A DNA stretch of 64,000 bases, taken from contig DASPNM010000019.1 in assembly GCA_035626515.1 (NCBI GenBank), positions 124,001 through 188,000 of the forward strand. The letters run 5' to 3'. A model generated the notes under the pieces. That model was not told where the DNA came from. It searched no databases and saw nothing but the letters and a program-made list of their open reading frames with translations. The first letter of the stretch is position 1, and the number at the start of each line of letters is the position of its first letter. Shown here in pieces: positions 40,914 to 50,170 of this stretch. This DNA is from DASPNM01 sp035626515. Lineage in GTDB: Bacteria; Bacteroidota; Bacteroidia; Chitinophagales; Chitinophagaceae. A program made the position numbers and the translations under genes.

Positions 40914-42152
40914 ATGATCCAGTTTGAACGATTTGTACTTTCCAACGGACTGCGGGTGATCGTGCACCAGGATATGTCTACCCCGATGGCGGTAGTGGAT
41001 GTAATGTACGACGTAGGCGCCCGCGATGAAGACCCGGAACAAACCGGCTTTGCACACTTATTCGAGCACCTGATGTTCGGCGGTTCCGTGAACGTACCGG
41101 TATACGACGAGCCGCTCCAGATGGCGGGGGGTGAAAACAATGCGTACACGACCAATGATCTTACCAATTATTATGTGCAGCTTCCGGCAGAAAACCTGGA
41201 AACGGCGTTCTGGCTGGAAAGTGATCGCATGCTTTCACTTGCGTTCAGCGAAAAGAGCCTTGCCGTGCAGCGGAAGGTAGTGTGCGAAGAATTCAAGGAG
41301 CACTACCTTACCAAACCATATGGTGACGCATGGCACCGGATGCGGGAGCTGGCCTATCGCGCCCATCCTTACCGGTGGATGACCATCGGGAAAGAGCTTT
41401 CTCACATAGAGAACGCGCGGTTGGAGGATGTGAAAAGCTTTTTCTTTCGCTTCTATCGACCGGTCAACGCGATCCTCGTGGTGGCCGGAAACGTGACGAC
41501 GGAAAAAGTGAAGGAATTGGCGGAAAAGTGGTTTGCGGACATCCCGCCGGGAGAAAAATACCGTCGCGACCTGCCCGCAGAGCCTGAACAAAACGAGGCG
41601 AGGCGGGTGGAAGTGCAGGCGGACGTGCCACTGGACGCTTTGTACAAAACGTGGCATATTCCGTCGAGGCTGGACCCGAACTATTACGCCGTAGACCTGA
41701 TCTCAGATATTCTCAGCGGAGGGGGTTCCTCGCGCCTGTTTCACGCGCTGGTGAAAGAAAAGCAGCTATTCAGCAATATTGAATGCTACCATTTTGGAAG
41801 CACCGACGCCGGATTGCTTGCCATCGAGGGAAAGGTGGTCAAAGGCGTGCGAATTGAAGACGCGGAAAAGGCCGTCGAGACTGAGCTCGAAAAACTGCGA
41901 ACCGACATCGTTCCCCCGCACGAGTTGCAGAAAGTGAAGAACAAAACGGAGAGTACTATTGCGTTCGAAGACATGAGTGTGATGAACCGGGCGAACAGCC
42001 TTGCGTATTATGAATTGCTGGGAGACGCTGCCTGGATGAACGAAGAGCTTGCCCGGTACGAGGCAGTTACCAGTGAGCACGTGAGAGAACAGAGCCGGGC
42101 GGTGTTCCGGGAAAGCAACAGTAATACCATTTATTATTTATCCAGGAACTGA
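40914..42152 (+). CDS. M16 zinc peptidase, catalytic subunit
   Basis: The 412-residue protein contains the inverted zinc motif HLFEH (residues 48-52) with a downstream acidic ligand region VQRKVVCEEF, so it is the active partner. The middle and C-terminal parts show the M16_C fold (RFYRPVNAILVVAGNV, LISDILSGGGSSRLFHALVKEKQL). There is no signal peptide. The next gene, overlapping by one base (TGATG), encodes an M16 protein without the zinc motif, a common active/inactive heterodimer arrangement. The frame begins at 40818, but ATG 40914 (MIQFERFVLSNGLRVIVH) is the usual start. Confidence 0.9.
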   Translation: MIQFERFVLSNGLRVIVHQDMSTPMAVVDVMYDVGARDEDPEQTGFAHLFEHLMFGGSVNVPVYDEPLQMAGGENNAYTTNDLTNYYVQLPAENLETAFWLESDRMLSLAFSEKSLAVQRKVVCEEFKEHYLTKPYGDAWHRMRELAYRAHPYRWMTIGKELSHIENARLEDVKSFFFRFYRPVNAILVVAGNVTTEKVKELAEKWFADIPPGEKYRRDLPAEPEQNEARRVEVQADVPLDALYKTWHIPSRLDPNYYAVDLISDILSGGGSSRLFHALVKEKQLFSNIECYHFGSTDAGLLAIEGKVVKGVRIEDAEKAVETELEKLRTDIVPPHELQKVKNKTESTIAFEDMSVMNRANSLAYYELLGDAAWMNEELARYEAVTSEHVREQSRAVFRESNSNTIYYLSRN

Positions 42153-43450
42153 TGGCCCGCACGAAACAAACATATGCCGTTGACCGCACCCGCCCGCCGC
42201 GGATCGTAGACGCGGTTGAGTTCAACCTCCACCTGAAACCCTACAGCCGGTTTCAACTGGCGAATGGTGTGGATGTGTACGCAATTCATGCGGGGGCTGA
42301 AGAAGTGCTGATGCTGGAATGGGTGTTTTACGCCGGCAATTGCTTTGAGCAAAAAAATCTCGTCGCTGCGTCTGCTAATTTTCTGCTGCGAAACGGAACA
42401 ACACGCAAATCGGCATTCGAGATCAACGAGCATTTTGAATACTACGGATCATATTTGAATCGCAACTGTTATAATGAAACCGCTACCATTACCCTGCATT
42501 GCCTTAGCAAGCATGTAAGAGAGTTGCTGCCCGTGGTGCGCGAGCTGATCACCGACTCGGTGATGCCGCAGCAGGAGCTGGACATTTACAGGCAGAATAT
42601 GAAACAGCGGTTGCGGGTTAATTTGAAGAAGAGTGATTTCGTGGCGAGTCGCCTCATTGATTGTTACCTTTTCGGAGAGACCCATCCGTACGGACGTTAC
42701 AGCACCGAGAAAGCCCTCGACGCAATTGCGCGGGAGGAGCTCGTCGCGTTCTATGAAAAATATTACCGAACGGGGAAGTTTATGGTGTTTGCAGCGGGCA
42801 AACTGCCGCTCGGCCTGGAAAAACTGCTCAACGAGCAATTCGGAGACCTGCCGGTAAGTGAAATTTCCGTTCCGCGCACCCCGCCCGCGCCGGCGGAGGA
42901 GAAGAAGTTTCGGGTAACGAATGATCCCGAAAATCTGCAGGGCGCGATTCGCCTGGCGCGGCTGTTTCCGAACCGCCATCATCCGGACTTTTCCAGGGTG
43001 CAGGTTCTCAACGCGCTCTTTGGAGGCTTTTTCGGGTCCCGGCTGATGAGCAACATCCGCGAAGAGAAAGGCTACACTTACGGCATACACAGCTATTTGC
43101 AGAATCACATCCAGCACTCCGCCTGGACGATCAGTACGGAGGCGGGTAAGGAAGTGTGCGAGGCAACGATCCGCGAAGTTTATCATGAAATGGAGCGCCT
43201 TCGGGATGAAGTGGTTGACGAGGAGGAACTGCTGCTTGTACGGAACTACATGATGGGCGGAATACTGGGAGACCTCGACGGGCCGTTCCAGATTCTGGCC
43301 AGGTGGAAAAACCTTGTCCTGAACGGGCTGGACGAAAAATATTTTGAGGAATCCATCCGGATTATCAAAACGATCACTGCGGCCGAGCTCCGGGAGCTTG
43401 CTGATCGTTACCTCAAGCCGGAAGATTTTTATGAGCTCGTCGTGATCTGA
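42152..43450 (+). CDS. M16 family protein lacking the zinc motif
   Basis: The 432-residue protein has the M16 fold (FQLANGVDVYAIHAGAEEVLMLEWVFYAGN, GYTYGIHSYL, C-terminal RNYMMGGILGDLDGPFQ), but the HxxEH position reads AASANFLLRNG. It has no zinc ligands. By analogy with other M16B pairs it is a structural/substrate-binding subunit. The ATG overlaps the stop of the first M16 gene by one base, so translation is coupled. Its stop meets the VWA gene stop in TGATCA. Confidence 0.85.
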   Translation: MARTKQTYAVDRTRPPRIVDAVEFNLHLKPYSRFQLANGVDVYAIHAGAEEVLMLEWVFYAGNCFEQKNLVAASANFLLRNGTTRKSAFEINEHFEYYGSYLNRNCYNETATITLHCLSKHVRELLPVVRELITDSVMPQQELDIYRQNMKQRLRVNLKKSDFVASRLIDCYLFGETHPYGRYSTEKALDAIAREELVAFYEKYYRTGKFMVFAAGKLPLGLEKLLNEQFGDLPVSEISVPRTPPAPAEEKKFRVTNDPENLQGAIRLARLFPNRHHPDFSRVQVLNALFGGFFGSRLMSNIREEKGYTYGIHSYLQNHIQHSAWTISTEAGKEVCEATIREVYHEMERLRDEVVDEEELLLVRNYMMGGILGDLDGPFQILARWKNLVLNGLDEKYFEESIRIIKTITAAELRELADRYLKPEDFYELVVI

Positions 43451-44584
43451 TCACTCAATAATCATTCGGAAGCGCTTTGCCTGTTCACGAAGCACCTTTT
43501 CAATCTCGGTTTCCAGCGTTGGCTCAACGCGGTTCTTTTTCGCTTCAACCAGCCATGACTGGCGGCTGTTGCTGACAAGTTCAATCTCCTGCTGAACCCG
43601 TGCGCGTTCGGCCGCTTTCGATTTTACAAATTCCGCGAGCTGGGTGCTGCTCATTTTCTGAAGATCCTTCGGGAGTGTCTTCGTGTCCACTTTACGAAGG
43701 ATAGAGCTGTCTGCCTTCGCCGCGTCCACCAGGTCCCAGGCCGAATTGTTGTACAAACTGGCTTTTCCTTTCACGCTTACGCGCCCCAGGGCGGCAGAGG
43801 GATTTGCTTTCAAATTCAGGTTATCGACTTCCGACTGCTGCAGGTGCCGCTCGCTACCCCTGTCGCCGTAGGGAATGTATGTTTCGTTCAGCCTTGTGTT
43901 CAAAACAAGCAACGTGCTGTCGAAAGGGGTGGGAGGTTCTTCGATGCGAGCGTCGGAATTAATGTTCGTGAAGCTGCCGTTACCGCATTCGCTGGAAAGG
44001 TTCCAATGCTCGCGGATTCCCTGATCGCGGGGTCCGCAGTAAATCGTGTTGACGATAACACCCTTGCGTTTCGCCTCGGCACAGGCCTTGGTGTAATGCA
44101 CGCCGCCCTGCAGAAAGTCTTCATTTCCCGCGATGAAAATGACGCGGTAATTGCCGGGCGTGCTGTCCCATGCCAGCTCATCCAGAGAAGTATGGATCAC
44201 CTGACCACAGTATTCATCGCCACCTAGCGTTGTGAGCCCAAAAAGTTGCTTCGAAAGTTCGTCGAGGTCGGAAGTGAAAGGGCTGATCTGTTTCACATAA
44301 CCCTTAAGGCGGTCGTTGCTTGAGCGCCCGTACTCGTAAAGCGCGATCTCGACCGCCGGCGGCTCATTGTAGTTATGACATTTTACCTTTCCAAGCACCG
44401 TCACCATATTCCACAGCTGGGCCTTCGCCTGTTCGATCAGCCCATCCATGCTGTTGCTCACGTCGAGCAGTATCGCTACCTGGATCTTTGGTTTCTGCGC
44501 GGTTGAAGGGACTTTATAGGAACTGAGGAGCGGCGATGCAACTAAAACAACGAGGATAATGACGAAGGGGGAAATCCGTTTCAT
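43451..44584 (-). CDS. Secreted VWA-domain protein
   Basis: The 377-residue precursor has a signal peptide/anchor (about residues 3-22). The VWA domain starts with the MIDAS motif DVSNS (Asp41, Ser43, Ser45) and contains YRVIFIAGNEDFLQGG. The C-terminal part is helical and charged with many Glu/Lys/Arg, probably coiled coil. VWA proteins bind metal-dependent protein ligands. The partner is unknown. The frame runs upstream to 44629, but MKRISPFVI at 44584 gives a normal signal peptide. Confidence 0.8.
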   Translation of the reverse strand: MKRISPFVIILVVLVASPLLSSYKVPSTAQKPKIQVAILLDVSNSMDGLIEQAKAQLWNMVTVLGKVKCHNYNEPPAVEIALYEYGRSSNDRLKGYVKQISPFTSDLDELSKQLFGLTTLGGDEYCGQVIHTSLDELAWDSTPGNYRVIFIAGNEDFLQGGVHYTKACAEAKRKGVIVNTIYCGPRDQGIREHWNLSSECGNGSFTNINSDARIEEPPTPFDSTLLVLNTRLNETYIPYGDRGSERHLQQSEVDNLNLKANPSAALGRVSVKGKASLYNNSAWDLVDAAKADSSILRKVDTKTLPKDLQKMSSTQLAEFVKSKAAERARVQQEIELVSNSRQSWLVEAKKNRVEPTLETEIEKVLREQAKRFRMIIE

Positions 44585-44671
44585 AATGGAAGTTTTCAGG
44601 AAGATGCGACGACGTGCGGGTTTGCACAACGCGCCCGCGGGTTTTTAGAACCGCTTAACAACATGTGCTGG

Positions 44672-44702
44672 TTTGCCGCTTTGCCCACAACGTTTAATTT
44701 TA
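44672..44702 (+). promoter_or_regulatory. Promoter of the fused E1 dehydrogenase gene
   Basis: TTTG (44672-44675), 19 bp, then TAATTTTA (44695-44702), one mismatch from TAnnTTTG. The leader to ATG 44719 would be about 10 nt. Confidence 0.6.
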
Positions 44703-44718
44703 CCGCATAACGGCGCTC

Positions 44719-46722
44719 ATGCAATTCGACCGGAAAAGCCTGTCTGACAACCAGCTGATTCATTTTTACCGGAAACTTCTATGGCCCCGGATGATCGAGG
44801 AAAAGATGCTTTTGCTCTTGCGGCAGGGAAAAATCTCGAAATGGTTCAGCGGCATCGGGCAGGAAGCGATTGCGGTAGGGGCGACTCTTGCGCTGCGGCC
44901 GGACGAGTGGATCGTTCCTTTGCATCGGAACCTCGGTGTTTTCACCACGAGAGGTATGCCCCTGCACCGGCTGTTTCGCCAGTGGCAGGGAAGCCGCGAA
45001 GGATACAGCAAGGGAAGGGAACGCAGCTTTCATTTCGGCAGCCGCGATCATTACATCTGTGGGATGATTTCTCACCTCGGGCCCCAGCTGGCTGTGGCCG
45101 ACGGGTTGGCACTCGCCGCGAAGCTGCGGCGGGAGAGCCGTGTCGCGCTCGCATTCACCGGCGAGGGCGGAACCAGTGAAGGAGATTTTCACGAGGCGCT
45201 GAATGTCGCAGCGGTCTGGGATCTACCCGTAATCTTTCTCATCGAAAACAACGGGTACGGCCTCAGCACACCTGCTTCCGAACAGTTTCGCTGCATCAGC
45301 CTGGTGGATCGCGCGAAGGGGTATGGAATGGAGGGGGTGCAGATTGACGGCAATAATATTCTGGTAATACACGACACGGTACAGGGCGTGCGGGATTATT
45401 GTCTTCGCCATCAAAAACCCTATCTCATCGAGTGCATGACCTTCCGCATGCGCGGCCATGAGGAAGCGAGCGGAACCAAATATGTACCGCAGGACATGTT
45501 CCGTCTTTGGGAACAAAAGGACCCGGTCAAAAATTACGAGCGCTGGCTGATTGAATCCGGATTGCTGCGGGAAATGGATGTAGCCGCTATTCGGAATGAA
45601 TTCAGGGACCTGATCGAGTCCGAATTGCAGGCTGGTTTTGCAGGTGCTTTGCCCGAGCCCGATGCCGAAGAGGAATTGCAGGACGTGTATGCGCCCGTAC
45701 AACGGTCTTCGAGCGCGCGCGTGATCGGTGAGGAAAGAGAAGTTGACGCTGAGCCGGGGAATGAAAAGCGATTCATTGACGCCATTCGCGAAGGTCTGCT
45801 CGAATCCATGCGGCAGCATTCAAACCTGGTGCTGATGGGACAGGACATCGCTGAGTACGGGGGTGTGTTCAAGATTACCGAAGGATTTCTGGAAGAGTTC
45901 GGCAAGGAGAGAATCCGCAATACTCCCCTCTGCGAAAGCGCCATACTGGGCGCGGCACTCGGTCTTTCGCTTGAAGGCTTTAAGTCGATGGTCGAAATGC
46001 AGTTCGCGGACTTCGTCACAATGGGCTTCAACCAGATCGTCAACAACCTTGCTAAAATTCATTACCGCTGGAACCAACCGGCCGATGTGGTGATCCGCAT
46101 GCCTACGGGCGCGGGAGTAGGAGCAGGCCCGTTTCATTCACAGAGCAACGAAGCCTGGTTCGCGCATACTCCGGGCCTGAAAGTCGTATATCCTGCGACA
46201 CCGTTCGACGCCAAGGGCCTGCTCATCTCCGCATTCAACGACCCCAATCCCGTTCTGTATTTTGAGCACAAAGCGCTTTACCGGAGCGTTTCCGGACGGG
46301 TACCACCGGGAATTTATGAAGTACCGATAGGTAGCGCCGCGAGAATCCGGTCCGGCGACCAGCTTGCGATCATTACCTATGGGGCCGGCGTGCATTGGGC
46401 TGAGGATTACGCCGCCGAACACCCGGAGATCTCAATCGAGATCCTGGATCTGCGCACCCTGCTCCCACTGGATTATATGTCTATTCGGGAATCGGTGGCG
46501 CGCACAGGGAGAGTGCTCATCTTACACGAGGATACATTAACTGGAGGAATTGGGGCCGAAGTTTCTGCCTGGATATCGGAACATTGCTTTGAGCTGCTTG
46601 ACGCTCCGGTCATGCGTTGCGCTTCGCTGGATACTCCGGTTCCATTTTCCTTGGAACTGGAAGCGAACTTCCTGGCCAGGGCCCGCCTCGCCGAAACAAT
46701 TGAGCGTTTGGTGACCTACTAA
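44719..46722 (+). CDS. Fused alpha-beta E1 component of a 2-oxo acid dehydrogenase
   Basis: The 667-residue protein joins the two subunits of a thiamine-diphosphate E1. The alpha half (about 1-330) has FSGIGQEAIAVGA and the TPP motif GEGGTSEGDFHEAL...IENNGYG. The beta half (about 350-667) has LMGQDIAEYGGVFKITEGF, ADFVTMGFNQIVNN, IRMPTGAGVGAGPFHSQSNEAWF and LRTLLPLDY. It decarboxylates a 2-oxo acid and passes the acyl group to the E2 lipoyl domain. The sequence resembles branched-chain 2-oxoisovalerate enzymes more than pyruvate ones, but I cannot decide. No E2/E3 gene is adjacent. Confidence 0.92.
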   Translation: MQFDRKSLSDNQLIHFYRKLLWPRMIEEKMLLLLRQGKISKWFSGIGQEAIAVGATLALRPDEWIVPLHRNLGVFTTRGMPLHRLFRQWQGSREGYSKGRERSFHFGSRDHYICGMISHLGPQLAVADGLALAAKLRRESRVALAFTGEGGTSEGDFHEALNVAAVWDLPVIFLIENNGYGLSTPASEQFRCISLVDRAKGYGMEGVQIDGNNILVIHDTVQGVRDYCLRHQKPYLIECMTFRMRGHEEASGTKYVPQDMFRLWEQKDPVKNYERWLIESGLLREMDVAAIRNEFRDLIESELQAGFAGALPEPDAEEELQDVYAPVQRSSSARVIGEEREVDAEPGNEKRFIDAIREGLLESMRQHSNLVLMGQDIAEYGGVFKITEGFLEEFGKERIRNTPLCESAILGAALGLSLEGFKSMVEMQFADFVTMGFNQIVNNLAKIHYRWNQPADVVIRMPTGAGVGAGPFHSQSNEAWFAHTPGLKVVYPATPFDAKGLLISAFNDPNPVLYFEHKALYRSVSGRVPPGIYEVPIGSAARIRSGDQLAIITYGAGVHWAEDYAAEHPEISIEILDLRTLLPLDYMSIRESVARTGRVLILHEDTLTGGIGAEVSAWISEHCFELLDAPVMRCASLDTPVPFSLELEANFLARARLAETIERLVTY

Positions 46723-46725
46723 TTC

Positions 46726-47175
46726 TCAGGAGGTTGCCGATTTTTTGCGGAATATTTCCATCGCCCGGTAAGTTTCATCGCTATTATTTTTGAACGCGCC
46801 GAGCTTGTAAGAATTGAAATAAAATTTTTCACCGACCGGGGTTGTTACTGAAAACCATTTCAACATACGCCAGTCGGGTTCCCGCTGCACCGTGCACTGC
46901 CGGAGGTCGAAGCTGATCGGCGTGGCGTCGGTTGAGCTTTTGAAGTATAGATTGTGTCCAACGAGGTAAAGCGCGCCGTACGAATCGAAGAATTTAAGAG
47001 ACTTGCGGTAGCGGCGTGCGCTGGCCAGGTGGAAGTCTCCAACGTATTCTACGTTTGAATCCGTTATGCTTTTACGGATCGAATTGAACTTTCTTTTTTT
47101 TGCGCCCGTGACAATCAGCACACCGGCGAGGCCCGCCACAGCGCCGATGAGCGCTCCTTCAAGTATCGCAGACAT
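46726..47175 (-). CDS. Membrane-anchored protein of unknown function
   Basis: The 149-residue protein has an N-terminal Gly/Ala-rich hydrophobic segment (about residues 4-24, LEGALIGAVAGLAGVLIVTG), followed by a basic stretch and a soluble domain. That domain is rich in beta-prone residues (SYGALYLVGHNLYFKSS, WFSVTTPVGEKFYFNSYKL). I recognise no family. The domain could be PH-like, but this is a guess. It is the last gene of a minus-strand group. Confidence 0.6.
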   Translation of the reverse strand: MSAILEGALIGAVAGLAGVLIVTGAKKRKFNSIRKSITDSNVEYVGDFHLASARRYRKSLKFFDSYGALYLVGHNLYFKSSTDATPISFDLRQCTVQREPDWRMLKWFSVTTPVGEKFYFNSYKLGAFKNNSDETYRAMEIFRKKSATS

Positions 47176-47224
47176 GAAAACTGTTTATTGAAGTGACCGG
47201 ATACACCACTCTTTTTCTGCATTT

Positions 47225-47232
47225 CAAATTTA
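47225..47232 (-). promoter_or_regulatory. -7 element of 149-residue protein gene
   Basis: Minus strand TAAATTTG, a perfect TAnnTTTG, 49 bases before ATG 47175. A TTTA at 20 bp upstream is only a weak -33. Confidence 0.45.
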
Positions 47233-47275
47233 GAAAATTCAAAATTCCTTCGTAAAAGCAATAGAAAAACTGTTG

Positions 47276-48856
47276 TTAGCGCCTGCCCGGACCAAAAAGC
47301 GCCTTTCCTGCGCGCGCCCCGGTGTGAGTGCCGTTTTCAACAGTAACAACTCCATTGACGATCACATACAGAAAACCTTCCGAATACGCGTGGGGACGCT
47401 CGAAGGTGGAACGGTCCTGCACTTTCGCCGGATCGAAGATCACGATATCGGCAGCGAATCCGGGCCGGAGCAAACCGCGGTCGCTGAGCTGAAATTTCTG
47501 CGCCGGCAGAGAGGTCATGCGGCGAATCGCTTCTTCGAGCGAAAGCACTTTCTCTTCACGCACGTATTTGGCAAGTACCCGGGCATTGGTGCCGTAACCG
47601 CGGGGATGCGGTACCCCGACACCCGGAACCCGGATGCTTGCATCGCTGGCGAACATGTTGTAGGGATACTTCATGATGCGCTTTACATCGTCTTCGCTCA
47701 TGCCGTGGAAGACGGCGCTGGCACCGCCATTCATCATGAGGTCGATGATCGTCTGTGCTTCTTCCTTTTTCCGGTGCTTCCGTCCCATCATGCGGTTGAT
47801 CTCTTCAATGCTTTTCCCGTTGTAGCTGGTATCGGGGGCATAATTGGCAACCACAACATATCCGAAGTGTTTCAGCTTTCTTTTTTTCAACCGGCTGAGA
47901 AGGGACTGGATGACGTACTTACGGATTTCGGGACGCTGCAGGCGGGCGCGGATGGAGTCCTGGCCGTCTGCAAGGATTTCTTCAGGGATCAGCATGCTGA
48001 TGGAGGTGCTGCTCGCAGTGTACGGATACTGATCGATGGTGACCTCGATGCCGGCGTTTCTTGCTTTTTCGATCATCGGCACCGTTTCGCGACTGCGTCC
48101 CCAGTTTTGCTGTCCGCTCAGCTTGAAGTGCGAGATCTGTACCGGTATGTTCGCTTCTCTGCCGATCGTGAGGGCTTCGCTGATCGCGAAAATCACGCTG
48201 TCGCCTTCGTCGCGCATGTGTGATGCATACAGTCCATGATACCGTGCGGCGACTTTTGCGAGCTCAACGATTTCGCCCGTCTCTGTGTAGGTGCCCGGGA
48301 TATAGATGAGGCCCGTCGAGAGGCCGACAGCGCCTTCCTTCATAGCCTTATCCACCAGATCTTTCATTCGCTGCAGTTCTTCCGCTGTTGGTTGGCGGTT
48401 GGCACGCCCCATCACCGCTTTGCGGACGTCGTTGTGCCCCACGAGTGTCGCGATATTGATCGAAGTGCGCAGGGAGTCAATGTACCGTAAATAGTTGCCG
48501 GTGTTCACGTGTGAGGCGCCGCAGTTGCCGGTGATGCAGGTGGTCACGCCGTCGAATATGAAGTTCCGTGCCTGGGGGTCCTTCGCCTCATCGCCTTCCA
48601 GGTGCGTGTGCACGTCAATGAATCCGGGAGCAATGACAAGTCCTTTTGCGTCTATAACGCGTTTTGCCGGAAGATTCACATCGCGGCCGACGGCAAGGAT
48701 TTTTCCATCCCGGATGGCGAGGGTTCCGTAGTACCAGCTGTTGCCGCTTCCGTCAATAATTTTCCCATTGCGGATAAGCAGGTCGCATTCGGCAGGCTGC
48801 GCCTGCATCTGCAAATACACGAGCGCGGCGAAGAGAGCAGGAAAGAGGCGTTTCAT
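47276..48856 (-). CDS. Secreted D-aminoacylase (N-acyl-D-amino-acid deacylase) family amidohydrolase
   Basis: The 526-residue precursor has a signal peptide (cleavage near MQAQ). The amidohydrolase core includes IAPGFIDVHTHLEGD (metal ligands His83, His85), VTTCITGNCGASHVN, YASHMRDEGDSV, QISHFKLSG, VTIDQYPYTASST, FASDASI and the closing LRPGFAADIVIFD. These match the D-aminoacylase/dihydroorotase-like family that hydrolyses N-acyl-D-amino acids. Being exported suggests action on peptidoglycan- or environment-derived N-acyl compounds. The ATG at 48856 is preceded at 5 nt by TAACTTG. A GTG at 48862 overlaps that element and is disregarded. Confidence 0.9.
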   Translation of the reverse strand: MKRLFPALFAALVYLQMQAQPAECDLLIRNGKIIDGSGNSWYYGTLAIRDGKILAVGRDVNLPAKRVIDAKGLVIAPGFIDVHTHLEGDEAKDPQARNFIFDGVTTCITGNCGASHVNTGNYLRYIDSLRTSINIATLVGHNDVRKAVMGRANRQPTAEELQRMKDLVDKAMKEGAVGLSTGLIYIPGTYTETGEIVELAKVAARYHGLYASHMRDEGDSVIFAISEALTIGREANIPVQISHFKLSGQQNWGRSRETVPMIEKARNAGIEVTIDQYPYTASSTSISMLIPEEILADGQDSIRARLQRPEIRKYVIQSLLSRLKKRKLKHFGYVVVANYAPDTSYNGKSIEEINRMMGRKHRKKEEAQTIIDLMMNGGASAVFHGMSEDDVKRIMKYPYNMFASDASIRVPGVGVPHPRGYGTNARVLAKYVREEKVLSLEEAIRRMTSLPAQKFQLSDRGLLRPGFAADIVIFDPAKVQDRSTFERPHAYSEGFLYVIVNGVVTVENGTHTGARAGKALFGPGRR

Positions 48857-48861
48857 GGCCA

Positions 48862-48868
48862 CAAGTTA
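48862..48868 (-). promoter_or_regulatory. Possible -7 element (7-nt variant) of D-aminoacylase gene
   Basis: Minus strand TAACTTG ending five bases before ATG 48856. Confidence 0.35.
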
Positions 48869-48911
48869 CTCAGAGCGCTCAAAGGAAAAGAAAAAGAAAA
48901 ACTAAAAATCA

Positions 48912-50144
48912 CTACAGATAGCTCAGCCATTTTTTGTCGCGGTTGCGGCTCTTGTATTGGCTGAACTGTCGGCAGAGCGGGTAAAGCAGGAGCACTATTC
49001 CTGCCCACACCAGGTACACTACCCAAAGATCATAACCCTCACCGGGGAGAATAAACTTGGGGAACATTGGATCGGGCGGGTTCAGTCCTTCTGCAAGCGA
49101 GTGACCGCGCGACAGGAAAAAAACGGCAGTAAGCAGGTGGATCAGGAAAAAGTGCAGTACATAATAAAAAAACGGCACGCGTCCGAATACGATTACAAAT
49201 CTTGCGAAGGCGCCCGAAATGCGCCCGGAAAAAGCGAGGATGATCAGGCCTATCCCGATCGTTGCGCACATGAACAGTAAAGAAGGCGGGTATTTCTGCA
49301 CGTTCATGAAGGAGAATATCGAATAAAGGAGGTTTTTCTGCTCCGACCAAAAAAGCGGATCTCCATAATGAAACGAACTGCCGGCTCGCGTGGTGAAACG
49401 CAGCATTACGAAAAGCAGAATGAGGCATCCGCCCGTGATCAGCAACATTTTTTTCCGGCGGCTGCCTTCGTAAGAAAGAAAAAGTTTTCCGAAGCAATAC
49501 CCCAGCATCATCAGTCCCGCCCAGGGCAGGAAGGGATAGAGTATGAAAAGCCGGTGCCCATCCCAGAGTTCATAGAAATATGGCCGGTGTAGCAGGGAAT
49601 AGAGCCAGCCTGGATCCGTTTGAGGACCCGGGAGCGTCGCCTCGTAGAAATCGAGCATGTTGTGTCCGACAACGATCAGGGTGCCCACCGCGAGGATGGC
49701 GGTGAAGGGAAGCCAGATGACAAGTCCCAGGATGATCATGCTTATTCCTATGGCCCAGATCGTCTGCAACCCGATGATCGAATAGCGCAGGTCGAAACTG
49801 AATGCAAAATTGATGATCACAACTTCCACAATAACCAGCCATAGCCCCCGCGTGATCAAAAAAGCGCTAAGGTCCGTTTTGCTTTTTCGCCGGCTTTGAA
49901 AAAAACCACCCGTGCCCGCCAGGAAAACAAAAATCGGCGCACACAGGTGTGTGATCCAGCGCGTAAAATAAAGCCAGGGAGTGGTGGTCGAAGGGTTGAG
50001 CGGATCCTGCAGCCAGGCCTGGCTGTGAAAAAAATCGCGGGTGTGATCCAGGGCCATGATGATCATGACGAGCCCGCGCAAAAAATCGATAGAGTCGATC
50101 CTGTAGGAACGGGTTTGCGGGAATGCGGCAGCCAGTTCAGCCAT
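48912..50144 (-). CDS. HGSNAT/DUF1624-type membrane acyltransferase
   Basis: The 410-residue polytopic protein has about ten hydrophobic segments. It opens with RIDSIDFLRGLVMIIMALDHTRDFF, where the catalytic-type His sits in MALDHTRD, and has RWITHLCAPIFVFLAG. These are the signatures of the heparan-alpha-glucosaminide N-acetyltransferase/DUF1624 family. In animals that enzyme moves an acetyl group from cytosolic acetyl-CoA across the membrane. The bacterial substrate is unknown but should lie outside the cytoplasm. It is the last gene of a tight block with a penicillin acylase and a His-rich membrane protein. Confidence 0.85.
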   Translation of the reverse strand: MAELAAAFPQTRSYRIDSIDFLRGLVMIIMALDHTRDFFHSQAWLQDPLNPSTTTPWLYFTRWITHLCAPIFVFLAGTGGFFQSRRKSKTDLSAFLITRGLWLVIVEVVIINFAFSFDLRYSIIGLQTIWAIGISMIILGLVIWLPFTAILAVGTLIVVGHNMLDFYEATLPGPQTDPGWLYSLLHRPYFYELWDGHRLFILYPFLPWAGLMMLGYCFGKLFLSYEGSRRKKMLLITGGCLILLFVMLRFTTRAGSSFHYGDPLFWSEQKNLLYSIFSFMNVQKYPPSLLFMCATIGIGLIILAFSGRISGAFARFVIVFGRVPFFYYVLHFFLIHLLTAVFFLSRGHSLAEGLNPPDPMFPKFILPGEGYDLWVVYLVWAGIVLLLYPLCRQFSQYKSRNRDKKWLSYL

Positions 50145-50170
50145 CGTGATTTCTTTAGCGTCGGGCGGAT

